This document shows positions 42,921 through 51,884 of a stretch of DNA of 64,000 bases, piece after piece. The stretch's first letter is position 1, and each line of letters opens with the position of its first letter. Source of the DNA: Oscillospiraceae bacterium (lineage in GTDB: Bacteria; Bacillota; Clostridia; Oscillospirales; Ruminococcaceae); NCBI GenBank assembly GCA_017435565.1, contig JAFSEU010000022.1, positions 1 to 64,000 on the forward strand, read 5' to 3'. The position numbers and the translations under genes were made by a program. The notes under the pieces were generated by a model that made no database searches, had not been told where the DNA came from, and worked only from the letters and a program-made list of their open reading frames with translations.

Positions 42921-44063
42921 TTGGCTGACAAAAGAGATTATTATGAAGTTCTTGGGCTGAGCAAATCAGCCTCTGACGCTGACATAAAAAAAGCATATAG
43001 AAATCTTGCAAAAAAATATCACCCCGACTTGCATCCCGACGACGCAACCGCAACAGAAAAAATGCAGGAAGTAAACGAGGCCTACGAGGTGCTTTCAGAT
43101 CCCGACAAAAAAGCCCGCTATGACCAATTCGGTCACGCAGGCGTTGACCCGTCATACGGCGGCGGCGCAGGTGGTTCCGGCTTTGGCGGCTTCGGTGATG
43201 TCAGCGACATTTTCGACAGTATTTTCGGCGGTTTCGGCGGATTCGGCGGTTCAAGAGCATCATCGGCTAATGCGCCGAGAAAGGGTCAGGATATCCGCAC
43301 GTCAGTGACCATCAGCTTTATGGAAGCGTGCATGGGCAAGAAATGCGATTTGAGAATAAACAGACTTGAACGCTGCAGTGACTGCTCGGGAACAGGCGCA
43401 GCTCCCGGAACAACTCAGGAAACCTGCCCCGAATGTCAGGGAAGCGGTATGGTAAAGACTGCCACACGCACACCCTTCGGCGTTATTTCACAGACAAAGC
43501 CGTGTACAAGGTGCCAGGGAAAGGGTAAGGTCGTAAAGAATCCCTGTCCGAAATGCTCGGGACAGGGCAGAGTCAGAGTTTCAAAAAATATTTCTGTTGA
43601 TGTTCCCGCAGGTATCGACAACGGTCAGGTTATTGCTGTCAGAAACGGCGGTGACTGTGGCACAAACGGCGGCCCCAACGGTGATATCAATATCACAGTA
43701 AACGTTAAAAACGACCGCTATTTCACCCGCGACGGCTACAATGTGCATTGTGAAGTGCCGATTACTTACGCGCAGGCTGTTCTTGGCGACGAGATTTCCG
43801 TACCCACAATTACAGGAAGCGTCAAATGCGTTATAAACGAAGGTACGCAGAACGGCACTGTAATGAGATTGAAGGGCAAGGGCATAAAACGCCTTAACCG
43901 TGCCGATTACGGAGACCAGCTCATCACAATCATCGTTGAAGTTCCAAAAAATCTCAGCAAAAAGCAGCGTGACCTGCTCAAGGAATTCGACGATTCGCTT
44001 AATGACAAGAATTATGTCAAGAGGCAGAGCTTCTTTGACAAGCTCAAGAGCATGCTCGGTTGA
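42921..44063 (+). CDS. dnaJ: Co-chaperone DnaJ (Hsp40, class A)
   Basis: 380 residues from a TTG start with CGGAGGAATT upstream. The J domain contains the HPD triad (KKYHPDLHPDDA), followed by a Gly/Phe region, then four CxxCxGxG zinc motifs (CSDCSGTG, CPECQGSG, CTRCQGKG, CPKCSGQG) and the C-terminal substrate domains. It delivers clients to DnaK and stimulates its ATPase. Last gene of the CIRCE operon. Confidence 0.98.
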   Translation: MADKRDYYEVLGLSKSASDADIKKAYRNLAKKYHPDLHPDDATATEKMQEVNEAYEVLSDPDKKARYDQFGHAGVDPSYGGGAGGSGFGGFGDVSDIFDSIFGGFGGFGGSRASSANAPRKGQDIRTSVTISFMEACMGKKCDLRINRLERCSDCSGTGAAPGTTQETCPECQGSGMVKTATRTPFGVISQTKPCTRCQGKGKVVKNPCPKCSGQGRVRVSKNISVDVPAGIDNGQVIAVRNGGDCGTNGGPNGDINITVNVKNDRYFTRDGYNVHCEVPITYAQAVLGDEISVPTITGSVKCVINEGTQNGTVMRLKGKGIKRLNRADYGDQLITIIVEVPKNLSKKQRDLLKEFDDSLNDKNYVKRQSFFDKLKSMLG

Positions 44064-44098
44064 CTCAAACCTTTATTTTCGGGCAGATGATAAAAAAT

Positions 44099-44130
44099 AA
44101 CGCAGGGGCATTTTGCTGACCCTGCGTTTT
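44099..44130 (+). terminator. Terminator of the hrcA operon
   Basis: CGCAGGG (44101-44107) with CCCTGCG (44120-44126) plus flanking AA/TT pairs, then TTTT. It sits between convergent dnaJ and acpP and could serve both. Confidence 0.82.
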
Positions 44131-44146
44131 GTGTTGTAATAGCTTT

Positions 44147-44374
44147 TTACTGTGCATCCTCAATGTATTTTACGATATCGGAAATCGTCTTGATGCCTTC
44201 AACTGCTTCATCGGGAATTTCAATGTCGAATTCCTCCTGAACGGAAAGGATAAGGTCGATAGCGTCAATCGAATCAGCGCCCAAATCCTCAACAATGTCA
44301 GAATCCATAGCGATAGAATCCTCGTCAACCCCAAGCTGATCGGCAATAATTTCTTTTACCTTGTCAAAAATCAT
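44147..44374 (-). CDS. acpP: Acyl carrier protein
   Basis: 75 residues from the ATG at 44374, which has GGAGG at correct distance. The acidic four-helix protein has the phosphopantetheine serine in LGADSIDAIDLI; the usual third residue of DSL is Ile here. FDIEIPDEAVEGIKTISDIVKYI is typical of the fatty-acid ACP. It carries growing acyl chains. No fatty-acid synthesis genes are adjacent; it is a single transcript from its own promoter. A specialised ACP for another pathway is possible but less likely. Confidence 0.93.
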   Translation of the reverse strand: MIFDKVKEIIADQLGVDEDSIAMDSDIVEDLGADSIDAIDLILSVQEEFDIEIPDEAVEGIKTISDIVKYIEDAQ

Positions 44375-44420
44375 TGATAATACCTCCGTCATCATATTGT
44401 TTCTTCTTTATTTTATATAT

Positions 44421-44449
44421 AGTATAATCCTACAAAGCCGAAAGGTCAA
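44421..44449 (-). promoter_or_regulatory. Promoter of acpP
   Basis: Minus strand TTGACC (44444-44449), 17-bp spacer, TATACT (44421-44426). Confidence 0.72.
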
Positions 44450-44651
44450 TATTTTTTTTCAAAAAAATCATAGTGATTTTTGCCGAATTTTGCATCGATA
44501 TTCATCATGGTTTTGTATGCGTTAATCTTTACAGAAAAATAATGCACCCGATTCTTCGTTTTTTTATAAATTTTCATTGTTTTTTTGAAATGTGTATGGT
44601 ATTATATATTTTATATATTGCAAAAAAAATACTTTTGGAAAGGAAGATTTT

Positions 44652-46286
44652 ATGAATATAAAAAAAATAACGGCTGTTATCTGCGCAATTTGCGTTGCGG
44701 CTAACCTTTGCGCCTGCAACAACAAAAGCGAAGAATCGAGCTCTTCGGCAGCGGAAAACCCCGACTTGTCCTATCTTGACGGTCTGAAAGAGAATATGCG
44801 GACCGAATTCAACACATCACTGGATTTGTCGGAAGTTGAATTCACTACTTCAAACCTTGATTTGCCCGAACAGTTTTTTGAAGCTGAGGTTGATGCGGAA
44901 TACACCGGAAATGTAAAGCTCTCGACCCCACTTATTCCGGGCTTTACGGGCGATGCTTATCTCGAAGGTCTTAACACACAGGGCGATGAAATCATCTTCA
45001 CAGTAAATATTGAAGAAAGCGGAACATATGATTTGTGCTTCAACACGGGAAGATATTCGACGGGAAACAGCGAAAACTATGTAAATGTTGACGGAATATC
45101 GGCAGGAACAATTATTACCGTTGCGGGCGAGCAATTCTACGAATCAACGCTGACTCAGGTATATCTCGAAGCAGGCGAACGCAAAATTTCGCTCACTCCT
45201 ATGAACGGATATATCTGGGTGGACAATCTCACGGTAAAGCCTGCACAGACCTTCCTCAACGCCGAGCACTATAACGTTACTGCGTCACTTACAAACGAAA
45301 ACGCTTCGCAGGAAGCAAAAAATCTTTATCAGTTCCTTTGCGACGTTTACGGAAAATATACGATTTCGGGTCAGTATTGCGACGACGGCTATAACGGCGC
45401 AACAATGGGTGAAATTTATGAAAAAACAGGTGAGTATCCTGCAATGCTCGGTCTTGACCTGATTGAATATTCACCCTCAAGAGTTGAGGCCGCAGGCTCA
45501 ATTTCCAGCAATGCCATCGAAATGGCTATGGAATGGTCAATAAAATACGGCGGAATCGTTACAATGTGCTGGCACTGGAACGCACCGACAAAATATCTCC
45601 ACAACAATCAGGAGCACCCGTGGTACAAAGGCTTTTATGCCGACGCAACATCAATTGACCTTGACAAGATTATGAACGGCGAGGACGATGAAGGCTACCA
45701 GCTTCTTCTTGATGATATCAAAGCGATTGCGCAGCAGCTTCAGAGACTTGAGGACGCAGGCGTCCCCGTTTTGTGGAGACCGCTTCACGAAGCAGGCGGA
45801 AACTCAACCTCATCACCCTGGTTCTGGTGGGGCAATTGTGAAGCACAGAGCTATATTGATTTGTGGAATCTGCTTTACGACCAGCTCACAAACGTTTATG
45901 GGCTTGACAACCTCATCTGGGTATGGAACGGTCAGCGTGCCGACTATTACCCCGGTGACGACACGGTTGATATAATCGGCTGGGACATTTACGCGCCTGA
46001 GCATTCATACTCATCACAGTCAGGCACTTTTATTGAATCGGTCGGATATACTGACGAAACAAAAATCATTGCTTTGACGGAAAACGGCGTTCTTGTTGAC
46101 CCCGAGCTTGCTTTCCGCGACAACGCAAGATGGTCGTGGTTCTGCACATGGGAGTCATATATGACACAATTCGGCATCGGAGTCGAAAAAAATACCGAGT
46201 TCTATATGTGGGAAAAGGTGTTCCAGAGCGAAAGGGTTATTTCTCTTGACGAATTGCCCGACATTGCAAATTACAACGCGCAGTAA
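44652..46286 (+). CDS. Lipoprotein GH26 beta-mannanase with CBM35-like module
   Basis: 544 residues from the ATG at 44652 (AAAGGAAG upstream). The signal peptide ends in a lipobox with Cys22 (LCAC), followed by a Ser/Glu linker. Residues about 75-200 form a beta-sandwich resembling CBM35 (FEAEVDAEYTGN, YIWVDNLTVKPA). Residues about 215-535 are a GH26 domain: ISGQYCD, CWHWNAPT, the acid/base Glu380 in LWRPLHEAGG, WVWNGQ, and the nucleophile Glu477 in ALTENG. It should cleave beta-1,4-mannan or glucomannan at the cell surface. Unlike the GH5 enzyme it has no dockerin and is anchored by lipid. It ends 3 bases before a convergent gene. Confidence 0.92.
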   Translation: MNIKKITAVICAICVAANLCACNNKSEESSSSAAENPDLSYLDGLKENMRTEFNTSLDLSEVEFTTSNLDLPEQFFEAEVDAEYTGNVKLSTPLIPGFTGDAYLEGLNTQGDEIIFTVNIEESGTYDLCFNTGRYSTGNSENYVNVDGISAGTIITVAGEQFYESTLTQVYLEAGERKISLTPMNGYIWVDNLTVKPAQTFLNAEHYNVTASLTNENASQEAKNLYQFLCDVYGKYTISGQYCDDGYNGATMGEIYEKTGEYPAMLGLDLIEYSPSRVEAAGSISSNAIEMAMEWSIKYGGIVTMCWHWNAPTKYLHNNQEHPWYKGFYADATSIDLDKIMNGEDDEGYQLLLDDIKAIAQQLQRLEDAGVPVLWRPLHEAGGNSTSSPWFWWGNCEAQSYIDLWNLLYDQLTNVYGLDNLIWVWNGQRADYYPGDDTVDIIGWDIYAPEHSYSSQSGTFIESVGYTDETKIIALTENGVLVDPELAFRDNARWSWFCTWESYMTQFGIGVEKNTEFYMWEKVFQSERVISLDELPDIANYNAQ

Positions 46287-46289
46287 GGC

Positions 46290-47009
46290 TTATATATCGT
46301 CGCTGTAAATATGCGCAAAGTCACTTGCCAGAACTACAAGGCGCATTACGATTTGCGGCAAATTGAATATCATCAACGCTTCGGGCAGGCTTCTCAGTAA
46401 AATTCTGAAAAGCTTTGCCCGATTCTTTTTCATCAATCTCAGCGAGCGCACAGCGGCAGAAAACGCGCCGTCGCCCTGCGCTATCAAAAGAGGAGCTGCA
46501 AACAACCCTGTGAGCAGATAAAAATACAGAAGCAGAAAGCACACGGCACAAAGCAGCATAAGCACGGCAATTGTCAATTCGGTACTTTGAGCATTGTATT
46601 CAAAAAAAATCAGCCGTGCAAAAACCAGACATAAATATACGCAAACAAGATATGGCAGCTTGAATAAAAGCATTATAAGGCGCAACCCAATCAGATTCAA
46701 CGAGCATTTGAAAATTCCAAAGCGAGGTAAACGGCAATATACAGAAAGCAGTGCTGCGCCAAAGACAGATATTACTGTAAGCTCGGAAAAAAACAGCGCT
46801 GACCGTGACAATATCAATTCCGCTGCGGATGAAACCACAAGCCTTGAGCCGCCGACGATTCTGTTTGAAAGCAGAAAATCCGCCGTTATCAGTCCTGCAA
46901 ACAGAAAAAACAGCTTTGCCGTAATAAGTGCCGCAAGCGAGCCTATCGCCCGAAAACGGATGCCGGAAAGCTGTTCTTTTGATTTTTCTCTTATCTCTCG
47001 GTATGTCAT
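46290..47009 (-). CDS. Polytopic membrane protein of unknown function
   Basis: 239 residues with about five or six hydrophobic segments: near 23-46, 67-92, 105-130 and 143-178 with paired helices. Basic loops, including LRLMKKNRAKLFRIL near 190-204, suggest cytoplasmic faces. The layout faintly resembles DUF975-type integral membrane proteins. No conserved motif supports a function. It lies 31 bases downstream of the histidine phosphatase gene and is probably co-transcribed. Confidence 0.6.
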   Translation of the reverse strand: MTYREIREKSKEQLSGIRFRAIGSLAALITAKLFFLFAGLITADFLLSNRIVGGSRLVVSSAAELILSRSALFFSELTVISVFGAALLSVYCRLPRFGIFKCSLNLIGLRLIMLLFKLPYLVCVYLCLVFARLIFFEYNAQSTELTIAVLMLLCAVCFLLLYFYLLTGLFAAPLLIAQGDGAFSAAVRSLRLMKKNRAKLFRILLRSLPEALMIFNLPQIVMRLVVLASDFAHIYSDDI

Positions 47010-47040
47010 TTATCACAATGCCGAAAAAAGGCTTTTGGTG

Positions 47041-47661
47041 TTAATCCTTTAAGTATGGCGCTTTGCCTAAGATTTCAAATGCCTGAGCCTGATGCCAGAG
47101 CTGAGTTGTCAGCATAATATCAAAGCCTTCGCCGCTTTCGCAGGTATACTCCGAAGGCGGATTTTTCGGTAGCCCGAAGCACGCCATTAGATTTGCAATT
47201 ACACCGCTGTGGCTGATAAGCGCACAATGGTATATGCCTTTTTCCGTCATTTCTATAAACAAATCCCTTATGCCTGCGTATGTACGTTCAATAAGCTGAG
47301 AAACGCTTTCGCCCTTCGGCGGGGCATTGTGCATTCCGCCCTTGAGCCAATGCTTGAATTCATCAAGCTCGACAAGCTCATCAACGCTCTTGCCGTCAAA
47401 TTCACCGAAATCAAGCTCTCTGAAAGCGTCCAGCGTCTTTATTTCGTTATCGGGAAACAAAATACAAGCTGTTTCGGTGCAGCGCTTCAAGGGGCTGGAA
47501 TATACCATATCCACATTCGGATATTCAAATTCGGCACGCTTGGCATAAAGCTCGGCTTTGCCCTGCGAACTTAGCGGATAATCCGTAATGCCGATATACA
47601 CTCCCCTCTGTGTTGCCTCCGTTGCGCCGTGGCGCAAAACCGTAACTCTGTATCCACGCAT
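47041..47661 (-). CDS. Histidine phosphatase (phosphoglycerate-mutase superfamily)
   Basis: 206 residues from the ATG at 47661, with GGAGGAAG upstream. The catalytic motif is VLRHGATE (RHG), then the SSPLKRC segment, ELDFGEFDGKS with the acid Glu, and the second histidine in LISHSGVIANL. Members include alpha-ribazole phosphatase CobC and general phosphatases; no cobalamin genes are nearby, so the substrate is open. Cytosolic. Confidence 0.88.
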   Translation of the reverse strand: MRGYRVTVLRHGATEATQRGVYIGITDYPLSSQGKAELYAKRAEFEYPNVDMVYSSPLKRCTETACILFPDNEIKTLDAFRELDFGEFDGKSVDELVELDEFKHWLKGGMHNAPPKGESVSQLIERTYAGIRDLFIEMTEKGIYHCALISHSGVIANLMACFGLPKNPPSEYTCESGEGFDIMLTTQLWHQAQAFEILGKAPYLKD

Positions 47662-47831
47662 AAATTCTTCCTCCGATATATAATAATTTGATTTGTGTTT
47701 TTTATAGTTTTTTAAACGCATAGTATCCGCATAATGATTATGCGCCGAATGCTGTGAAAAAATACCTTTGTTTGTGTAGACTGCACAAATTTTTTACAAA
47801 AATTTCTTCATCCAATCTTGTGGCTTTGGAC

Positions 47832-47860
47832 TTTACAAATTATACTATTTGTTATATAAT
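47832..47860 (+). promoter_or_regulatory. Promoter of the XRE gene before the rnf cluster
   Basis: TTTACA (47832-47837), 17-bp spacer, TATAAT (47855-47860). The 302-base gap 47662-47963 otherwise shows no gene; leader of about 97 bases before the XRE start. Confidence 0.72.
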
Positions 47861-47963
47861 TGTGAATGTGACACGTTTTGAATGTCTGTCGCAAATAATT
47901 ATATTGAAATTTTAGTACAAGCTGTATTACATACACTAAACAGATATGAAAGGGAAAACTGAA

Positions 47964-48659
47964 ATGAACGCTGATTTTCCGCGAATAATCACATTGCTCA
48001 GAAAAGAGCGTAAAATAAGCCAGAAAAAAGCCTCTGCCGACTTGGGCGTATCACAGGCGCTTTTGTCGCATTATGAAAAAGGCATAAGAGAATGCGGCCT
48101 GGATTTCCTTGTAAAAATCGCCGATTACTATGATGTTTCGGTGGACTACCTTCTCGGGCGCTCTCCCGAACCTAAAGGAAAAACCTTTACCGTGGACGAC
48201 ATTCCCGATACATCGGCTGCAAGGGACAAGGTGACTCCCGATGCCGCAGTTGCAATATTCAGCAAGAAAATAGTCATAAATTCAGTCAATATGCTATATG
48301 CTATGATAATTGAATCAAAAAGCAAAAAGCTTCTGAGCAGCGTTACAGCCTCTCTCAATATGGCGATTTATAAAGCCTTCAGGACAATGTGCTCGGCAAA
48401 TCACGCAAACGATGCAAATATGTTTTCGGTAAGTGAAATCACATATCGGCAAAGTGCCGACGCAGTTGAAAAGCTCAACGAAAGCATTTACGTACATGAG
48501 TCTGAAACCCTGAGCCGCAATTCTGAGGCAGGTGCATTTACCTTCAGCCACGAATCGCTTTCCGCGCAAGGCTATTCGGCATATGCCTCGTCAATGCTCA
48601 ACCTCATAAAAAACAGCGAAGCTTCAATAAAAGAGCTTGAATCGAAAATATCGGAATAA
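47964..48659 (+). CDS. XRE-family regulator with C-terminal unknown domain
   Basis: 231 residues from the ATG at 47964 with AAAGGG upstream. The N-terminal HTH is clear: FPRIITLLRKERKISQKKASADLGVSQALLSHYEKGIRECGLDFLVKIADYYDVSVDYLLGRS. The remaining ~160 residues are mostly helical (KIVINSVNMLYAMIIES, SYASSMLNLIKNSEASIKEL) with no recognised domain. It lies 64 bases before the NusG-II gene that opens the rnf cluster, so it may regulate or simply precede it; this is inference. Confidence 0.82.
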   Translation: MNADFPRIITLLRKERKISQKKASADLGVSQALLSHYEKGIRECGLDFLVKIADYYDVSVDYLLGRSPEPKGKTFTVDDIPDTSAARDKVTPDAAVAIFSKKIVINSVNMLYAMIIESKSKKLLSSVTASLNMAIYKAFRTMCSANHANDANMFSVSEITYRQSADAVEKLNESIYVHESETLSRNSEAGAFTFSHESLSAQGYSAYASSMLNLIKNSEASIKELESKISE

Positions 48660-48723
48660 GCTCACCAAAGATTATTTTACCATACTTTTTACAAAAAGAA
48701 AAGTCCTAATTCCGGAAAATGTT

Positions 48724-49116
48724 ATGAAAAAATCAAGCCTCCCGATACTTGTCCGAAAAACTGATTTTATTATTTTCGGTGTACTTGCCGCCGTTGCTGT
48801 AATATGCCTTGTTTTTTTAAAAATGCAAAACACAAAAGGAGATTTTGCCGAAATCAGCATTGACGGAAAAGCCTTGACAATCGTTGATTTGAAAAATGAT
48901 GATGTATTACGAATTGACGGAATTGAAAATGTTGAGTTTGAAATCAAAAACGGCAAAATTAGCATTAAATCAAGCGACTGCGCCGACAAGGTGTGTGAAA
49001 AAACAGGGTTTATTTCCGATGTAAACGAAAGTATTGTGTGTCTGCCGAAGAAATTGACGGTCGTTATAAAATCAGAAAATGATGATATCGGAAATTTCGA
49101 CGGAATCGTCGGGTGA
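48724..49116 (+). CDS. NusG domain II-containing membrane-anchored protein
   Basis: 131 residues from the ATG at 48724. An N-terminal membrane helix (about 15-34) precedes a NusG-II-type domain: DFAEISIDGKALTIVDL, DDVLRIDG, FEIKNGKISIKSSDCADKVCEKTGFI and IVCLPKKLTVVI. The two cysteines C-x4-C in SSDCADKVC are typical of the group. Such proteins sit next to Gx-type transporters and Rnf or extracellular electron-transfer genes in Firmicutes, as here; the molecular role is unproven. A likely outward-facing small domain. Confidence 0.85.
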   Translation: MKKSSLPILVRKTDFIIFGVLAAVAVICLVFLKMQNTKGDFAEISIDGKALTIVDLKNDDVLRIDGIENVEFEIKNGKISIKSSDCADKVCEKTGFISDVNESIVCLPKKLTVVIKSENDDIGNFDGIVG

Positions 49117-49122
49117 TTTGAA

Positions 49123-49728
49123 ATGAAAAAGGCTGAATATATTGCAAAAATGGGCGCAATGCTGTCGCTTGTGTGCGCTTTATCGTTTATTGAAAGCAGA
49201 GTATGCTCGGTTTTTCCGTACGGAATCAGAATCGGGCTTGCCAACATCGTAATAATGCTGGCGGTGTTTTCTCATAGCATAAAATCCGCATTCATCTTAA
49301 GCTTTTTAAAATCGGCTTTTGTTCTCTGCACAAGAGGACCGATTGCTTTTTTTATGTCATTTTGCGGCGGAATTATTTCTGTTGCGATTGTAACTCTCAC
49401 GTCACACTCAAAGCGCACAAGTGTTATGCTTTGCAGCGTTTTCGGTGCAATTTCACACAATCTTGCGCAGCTGTGTGTATGTGCATTTATCACAAAGAGC
49501 GCATATATATTCTTTTACTCGCCCGTGCTTATTCTTTCTGGAATCGGAGCAGGAATTGTCACAGGACTTTGTCTTGGTGCGCTTGCCCCAAGACTCTTTC
49601 AAAGCAAACAGGCAAAGCAGGAAATAACAGGAAGGAGCTTTGTTGATGATAAGAAAACTCGGTGGAATCAGGCTTCCTCATCTGAAGGGAACCCAGATTT
49701 CCGAAACAATTATACAGAACACACCTAA
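49123..49728 (+). CDS. Gx/heptaprenyl-diphosphate-synthase-component-I-like membrane protein
   Basis: 201 residues, five to six membrane helices to about residue 165 (IAKMGAMLSLVCALSFIESRV, FPYGIRIGLANIVIMLAVF, GAISHNLAQLCVC). The pattern matches the Hpre_diP_synt_I family, which resembles ECF substrate-binding components and is found beside NusG-II proteins. The last ~28 residues are hydrophilic (KKTRWNQASSSEG) and overlap the start of rnfC by 83 bases in another frame, probably from loss of an earlier stop. Substrate unknown. Confidence 0.8.
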   Translation: MKKAEYIAKMGAMLSLVCALSFIESRVCSVFPYGIRIGLANIVIMLAVFSHSIKSAFILSFLKSAFVLCTRGPIAFFMSFCGGIISVAIVTLTSHSKRTSVMLCSVFGAISHNLAQLCVCAFITKSAYIFFYSPVLILSGIGAGIVTGLCLGALAPRLFQSKQAKQEITGRSFVDDKKTRWNQASSSEGNPDFRNNYTEHT

Positions 49729-50926
49729 AAAAGTCATGATTCCTATGTCTATGAGCATGGGCTCAGAGGCTGAAATCGCCATAAATATCGGCGACACGGT
49801 TTTCGTAGGCCAAAAGATTGCGCAAAGCAGCGGTGCACTGTCGCTGCCGATTCACTCAAGCGTTTCGGGCAAAGTCAGTGCAATCGGTGAAATGCGGCTC
49901 ATAAACGGTGCAAAATGCAAAACCGTTGAAATTGAATCGGACGGTGAGCAGACGCTTTCCGCTGATATCAAGCCGCCGCAGATTACGGACAAAGACAGCT
50001 TTATTGACGCTGTAAAGGAATCGGGAATATGTGGTCTGGGCGGTGCGGGCTTTCCCACATACATAAAGCTTTCAACCAAATCAGATATCGATACATTGAT
50101 TATCAACGCCGCCGAATGCGAACCGTATATCACATCGGACTGCAGAGAAATCATTGAGCACACCGATGACGTTACGGACGGCATCAGGCTAATTATGAAA
50201 TGGCTGGATATAAAAAAGGCAATTATCGCTATTGAGGCAAACAAGCCCGAAGCCATTGAAGCCTTGAACCAAAATTTAGAAAACAGCAGTGATATCTCGG
50301 TTTTCGTTCTTCCCGAAAGCTATCCTCAGGGTGCGGAAAAGGTAATTATCCACACCGTGACAAAAAGAGTTGTCAAGGTCGGAATGCTACCCTCAGACGT
50401 AGGCGTAATCGTTATAAATGTTTCTACTGCTTCACAAATAAAGCGATATTGCGACACGGGGATTCCGCTTATAAAACGCAGAGTTACCGTTGAAGGCGAC
50501 TGTGTTTCGAAGCCGTGCAACATTATGGCGTATATCGGAACGAGTGCAAGAGAGCTTTTTGAGCTTGCGGACACTAATTTTTCAAAGGTCAACAGGGTTA
50601 TCTTCGGCGGCCCTATGATGGGAATATCAAAAATGTCAGCCGACGCTCCTATCACAAAAACAACAAACGCAATTCTTGCGCTTGCAAAAAAGGAGTATAA
50701 GCCTCAGACCGCCTGCATAAGGTGCGCTCGCTGTATTAACGCCTGCCCACTGAAGCTTATGCCGACAGAAATAGAAAAAGCATATAACGCAAGGGATATT
50801 GACAGGCTGAAAAAGCTTGATGTTATGCTTTGCATGAACTGCGCAAGCTGCTCGTATGTCTGCCCCGCGAACAGAAACCTTGCCGAGACAAACCAGCTTG
50901 CCAAGAGCATTATACCTAAAGGGTAA
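49646..50926 (+). CDS. rnfC: Rnf complex subunit C
   Basis: 426 residues from the ATG at 49646, 8 bases after GAAGGAG. N-terminal sandwich domain (VFVGQKIAQ), a NADH/FMN-binding region (GLGGAGFPTYIKL, NAAECEPY), and two C-terminal ferredoxin motifs: CIRCARCINACP and CMNCASCSYVCP. RnfC accepts electrons from the membrane core and reduces NAD. First gene of the C-D-G-E-A-B cluster. Shorter than proteobacterial RnfC, which has a long C-terminal tail. Confidence 0.97.
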   Translation: MIRKLGGIRLPHLKGTQISETIIQNTPKKVMIPMSMSMGSEAEIAINIGDTVFVGQKIAQSSGALSLPIHSSVSGKVSAIGEMRLINGAKCKTVEIESDGEQTLSADIKPPQITDKDSFIDAVKESGICGLGGAGFPTYIKLSTKSDIDTLIINAAECEPYITSDCREIIEHTDDVTDGIRLIMKWLDIKKAIIAIEANKPEAIEALNQNLENSSDISVFVLPESYPQGAEKVIIHTVTKRVVKVGMLPSDVGVIVINVSTASQIKRYCDTGIPLIKRRVTVEGDCVSKPCNIMAYIGTSARELFELADTNFSKVNRVIFGGPMMGISKMSADAPITKTTNAILALAKKEYKPQTACIRCARCINACPLKLMPTEIEKAYNARDIDRLKKLDVMLCMNCASCSYVCPANRNLAETNQLAKSIIPKG

Positions 50927-50954
50927 ATTATATACCGAAAGGTCTTTTGATAGA

Positions 50955-51884
50955 ATGAATAAACTGACAGTTTTGCCATCGCCGCAGATAAGGTCATATG
51001 TGTCGACGCAGAAAATTATGCTGTGCGTATGTCTTGCACTTTTGCCCACGGTCATTGCCGCTGCAATTCTGCACGGTGCAAGGGCACTTCTGGTTGTGCT
51101 CTGCTGCGTAATTTCTGCGGTGATGTTTGAATATATTTTCTCACTCGTAACAAAAAAAGAAAATACAATATCCGATTTATCTGCCGCTGTAACCGGACTT
51201 TTGCTTGCGCTCAATCTGCCTGTAACTATCCCTTTGTGGATATGCAGCCTCGGCTCGTTTATTGCAGTTGTGATTGTAAAGCAGTTTTTCGGCGGATTGG
51301 GAAAGAATTTTGCGAACCCCGCAATGACTGCGAGAATTGTGCTGATGCTTTCGTTTGCACAGTATATGTCGCAGGACGCTTTTATATTCGACGGAGTTTC
51401 ACAGGCGACCCCCCTTTCTGCTCCTCAGGGCAGCTTTGAAACTGCCGAACTTTTCCTCGGTCAGACTGCAGGCTGCATCGGCGAAACCTGCACTCTTACG
51501 CTGCTTATCGGCGCCGCAACACTTATTGCACTTAGAATTATATCACCCGTGCTCCCTGTGGCATTTATCGGTACCTTTGCAATATGCATTGCAATATCGG
51601 GAAATGATGTGGTTTATCACCTGCTTTCAGGCGGACTGGTGCTCGGAGCATTCTTTATGGCGACCGATTATGTCACCTCGCCCGTGACTGCAAAAGGCAA
51701 GCTGATTGCAGGTGTTTTCTGCGGCTTTATCACTTTTATCATCAGGATTTATGCAAATTCACCCGAGGGTGTGAGCTATGCAATTCTGCTTATGAATATC
51801 CTGACCCCGTATATTGATGATTTTACACACACAAAGCCCTTCGGCGCAATACGCAAAGAGAGGAAGGGTGAAGCTGATGCTTAA
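50955..51884 (+). CDS. rnfD: Rnf complex subunit D
   Basis: 309 residues from the ATG at 50955. Multiple membrane helices (about nine). The flavinylation site is the Thr in GVSQATPLSAP, matching the motif at which FMN is covalently linked in RnfD. FFGGLGKNFANPAMTARI is a conserved family segment. It passes electrons within the membrane part of the ion-pumping ferredoxin:NAD oxidoreductase. Overlaps rnfG by 8 bases. Confidence 0.95.
   Translation: MNKLTVLPSPQIRSYVSTQKIMLCVCLALLPTVIAAAILHGARALLVVLCCVISAVMFEYIFSLVTKKENTISDLSAAVTGLLLALNLPVTIPLWICSLGSFIAVVIVKQFFGGLGKNFANPAMTARIVLMLSFAQYMSQDAFIFDGVSQATPLSAPQGSFETAELFLGQTAGCIGETCTLTLLIGAATLIALRIISPVLPVAFIGTFAICIAISGNDVVYHLLSGGLVLGAFFMATDYVTSPVTAKGKLIAGVFCGFITFIIRIYANSPEGVSYAILLMNILTPYIDDFTHTKPFGAIRKERKGEADA

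Noticed and set aside
44147-44374. Specialised (secondary-metabolite) acyl carrier protein because of DSI in place of DSL
   Set aside because: All other features match the housekeeping ACP and no biosynthetic cluster is near; one conservative substitution is not enough.
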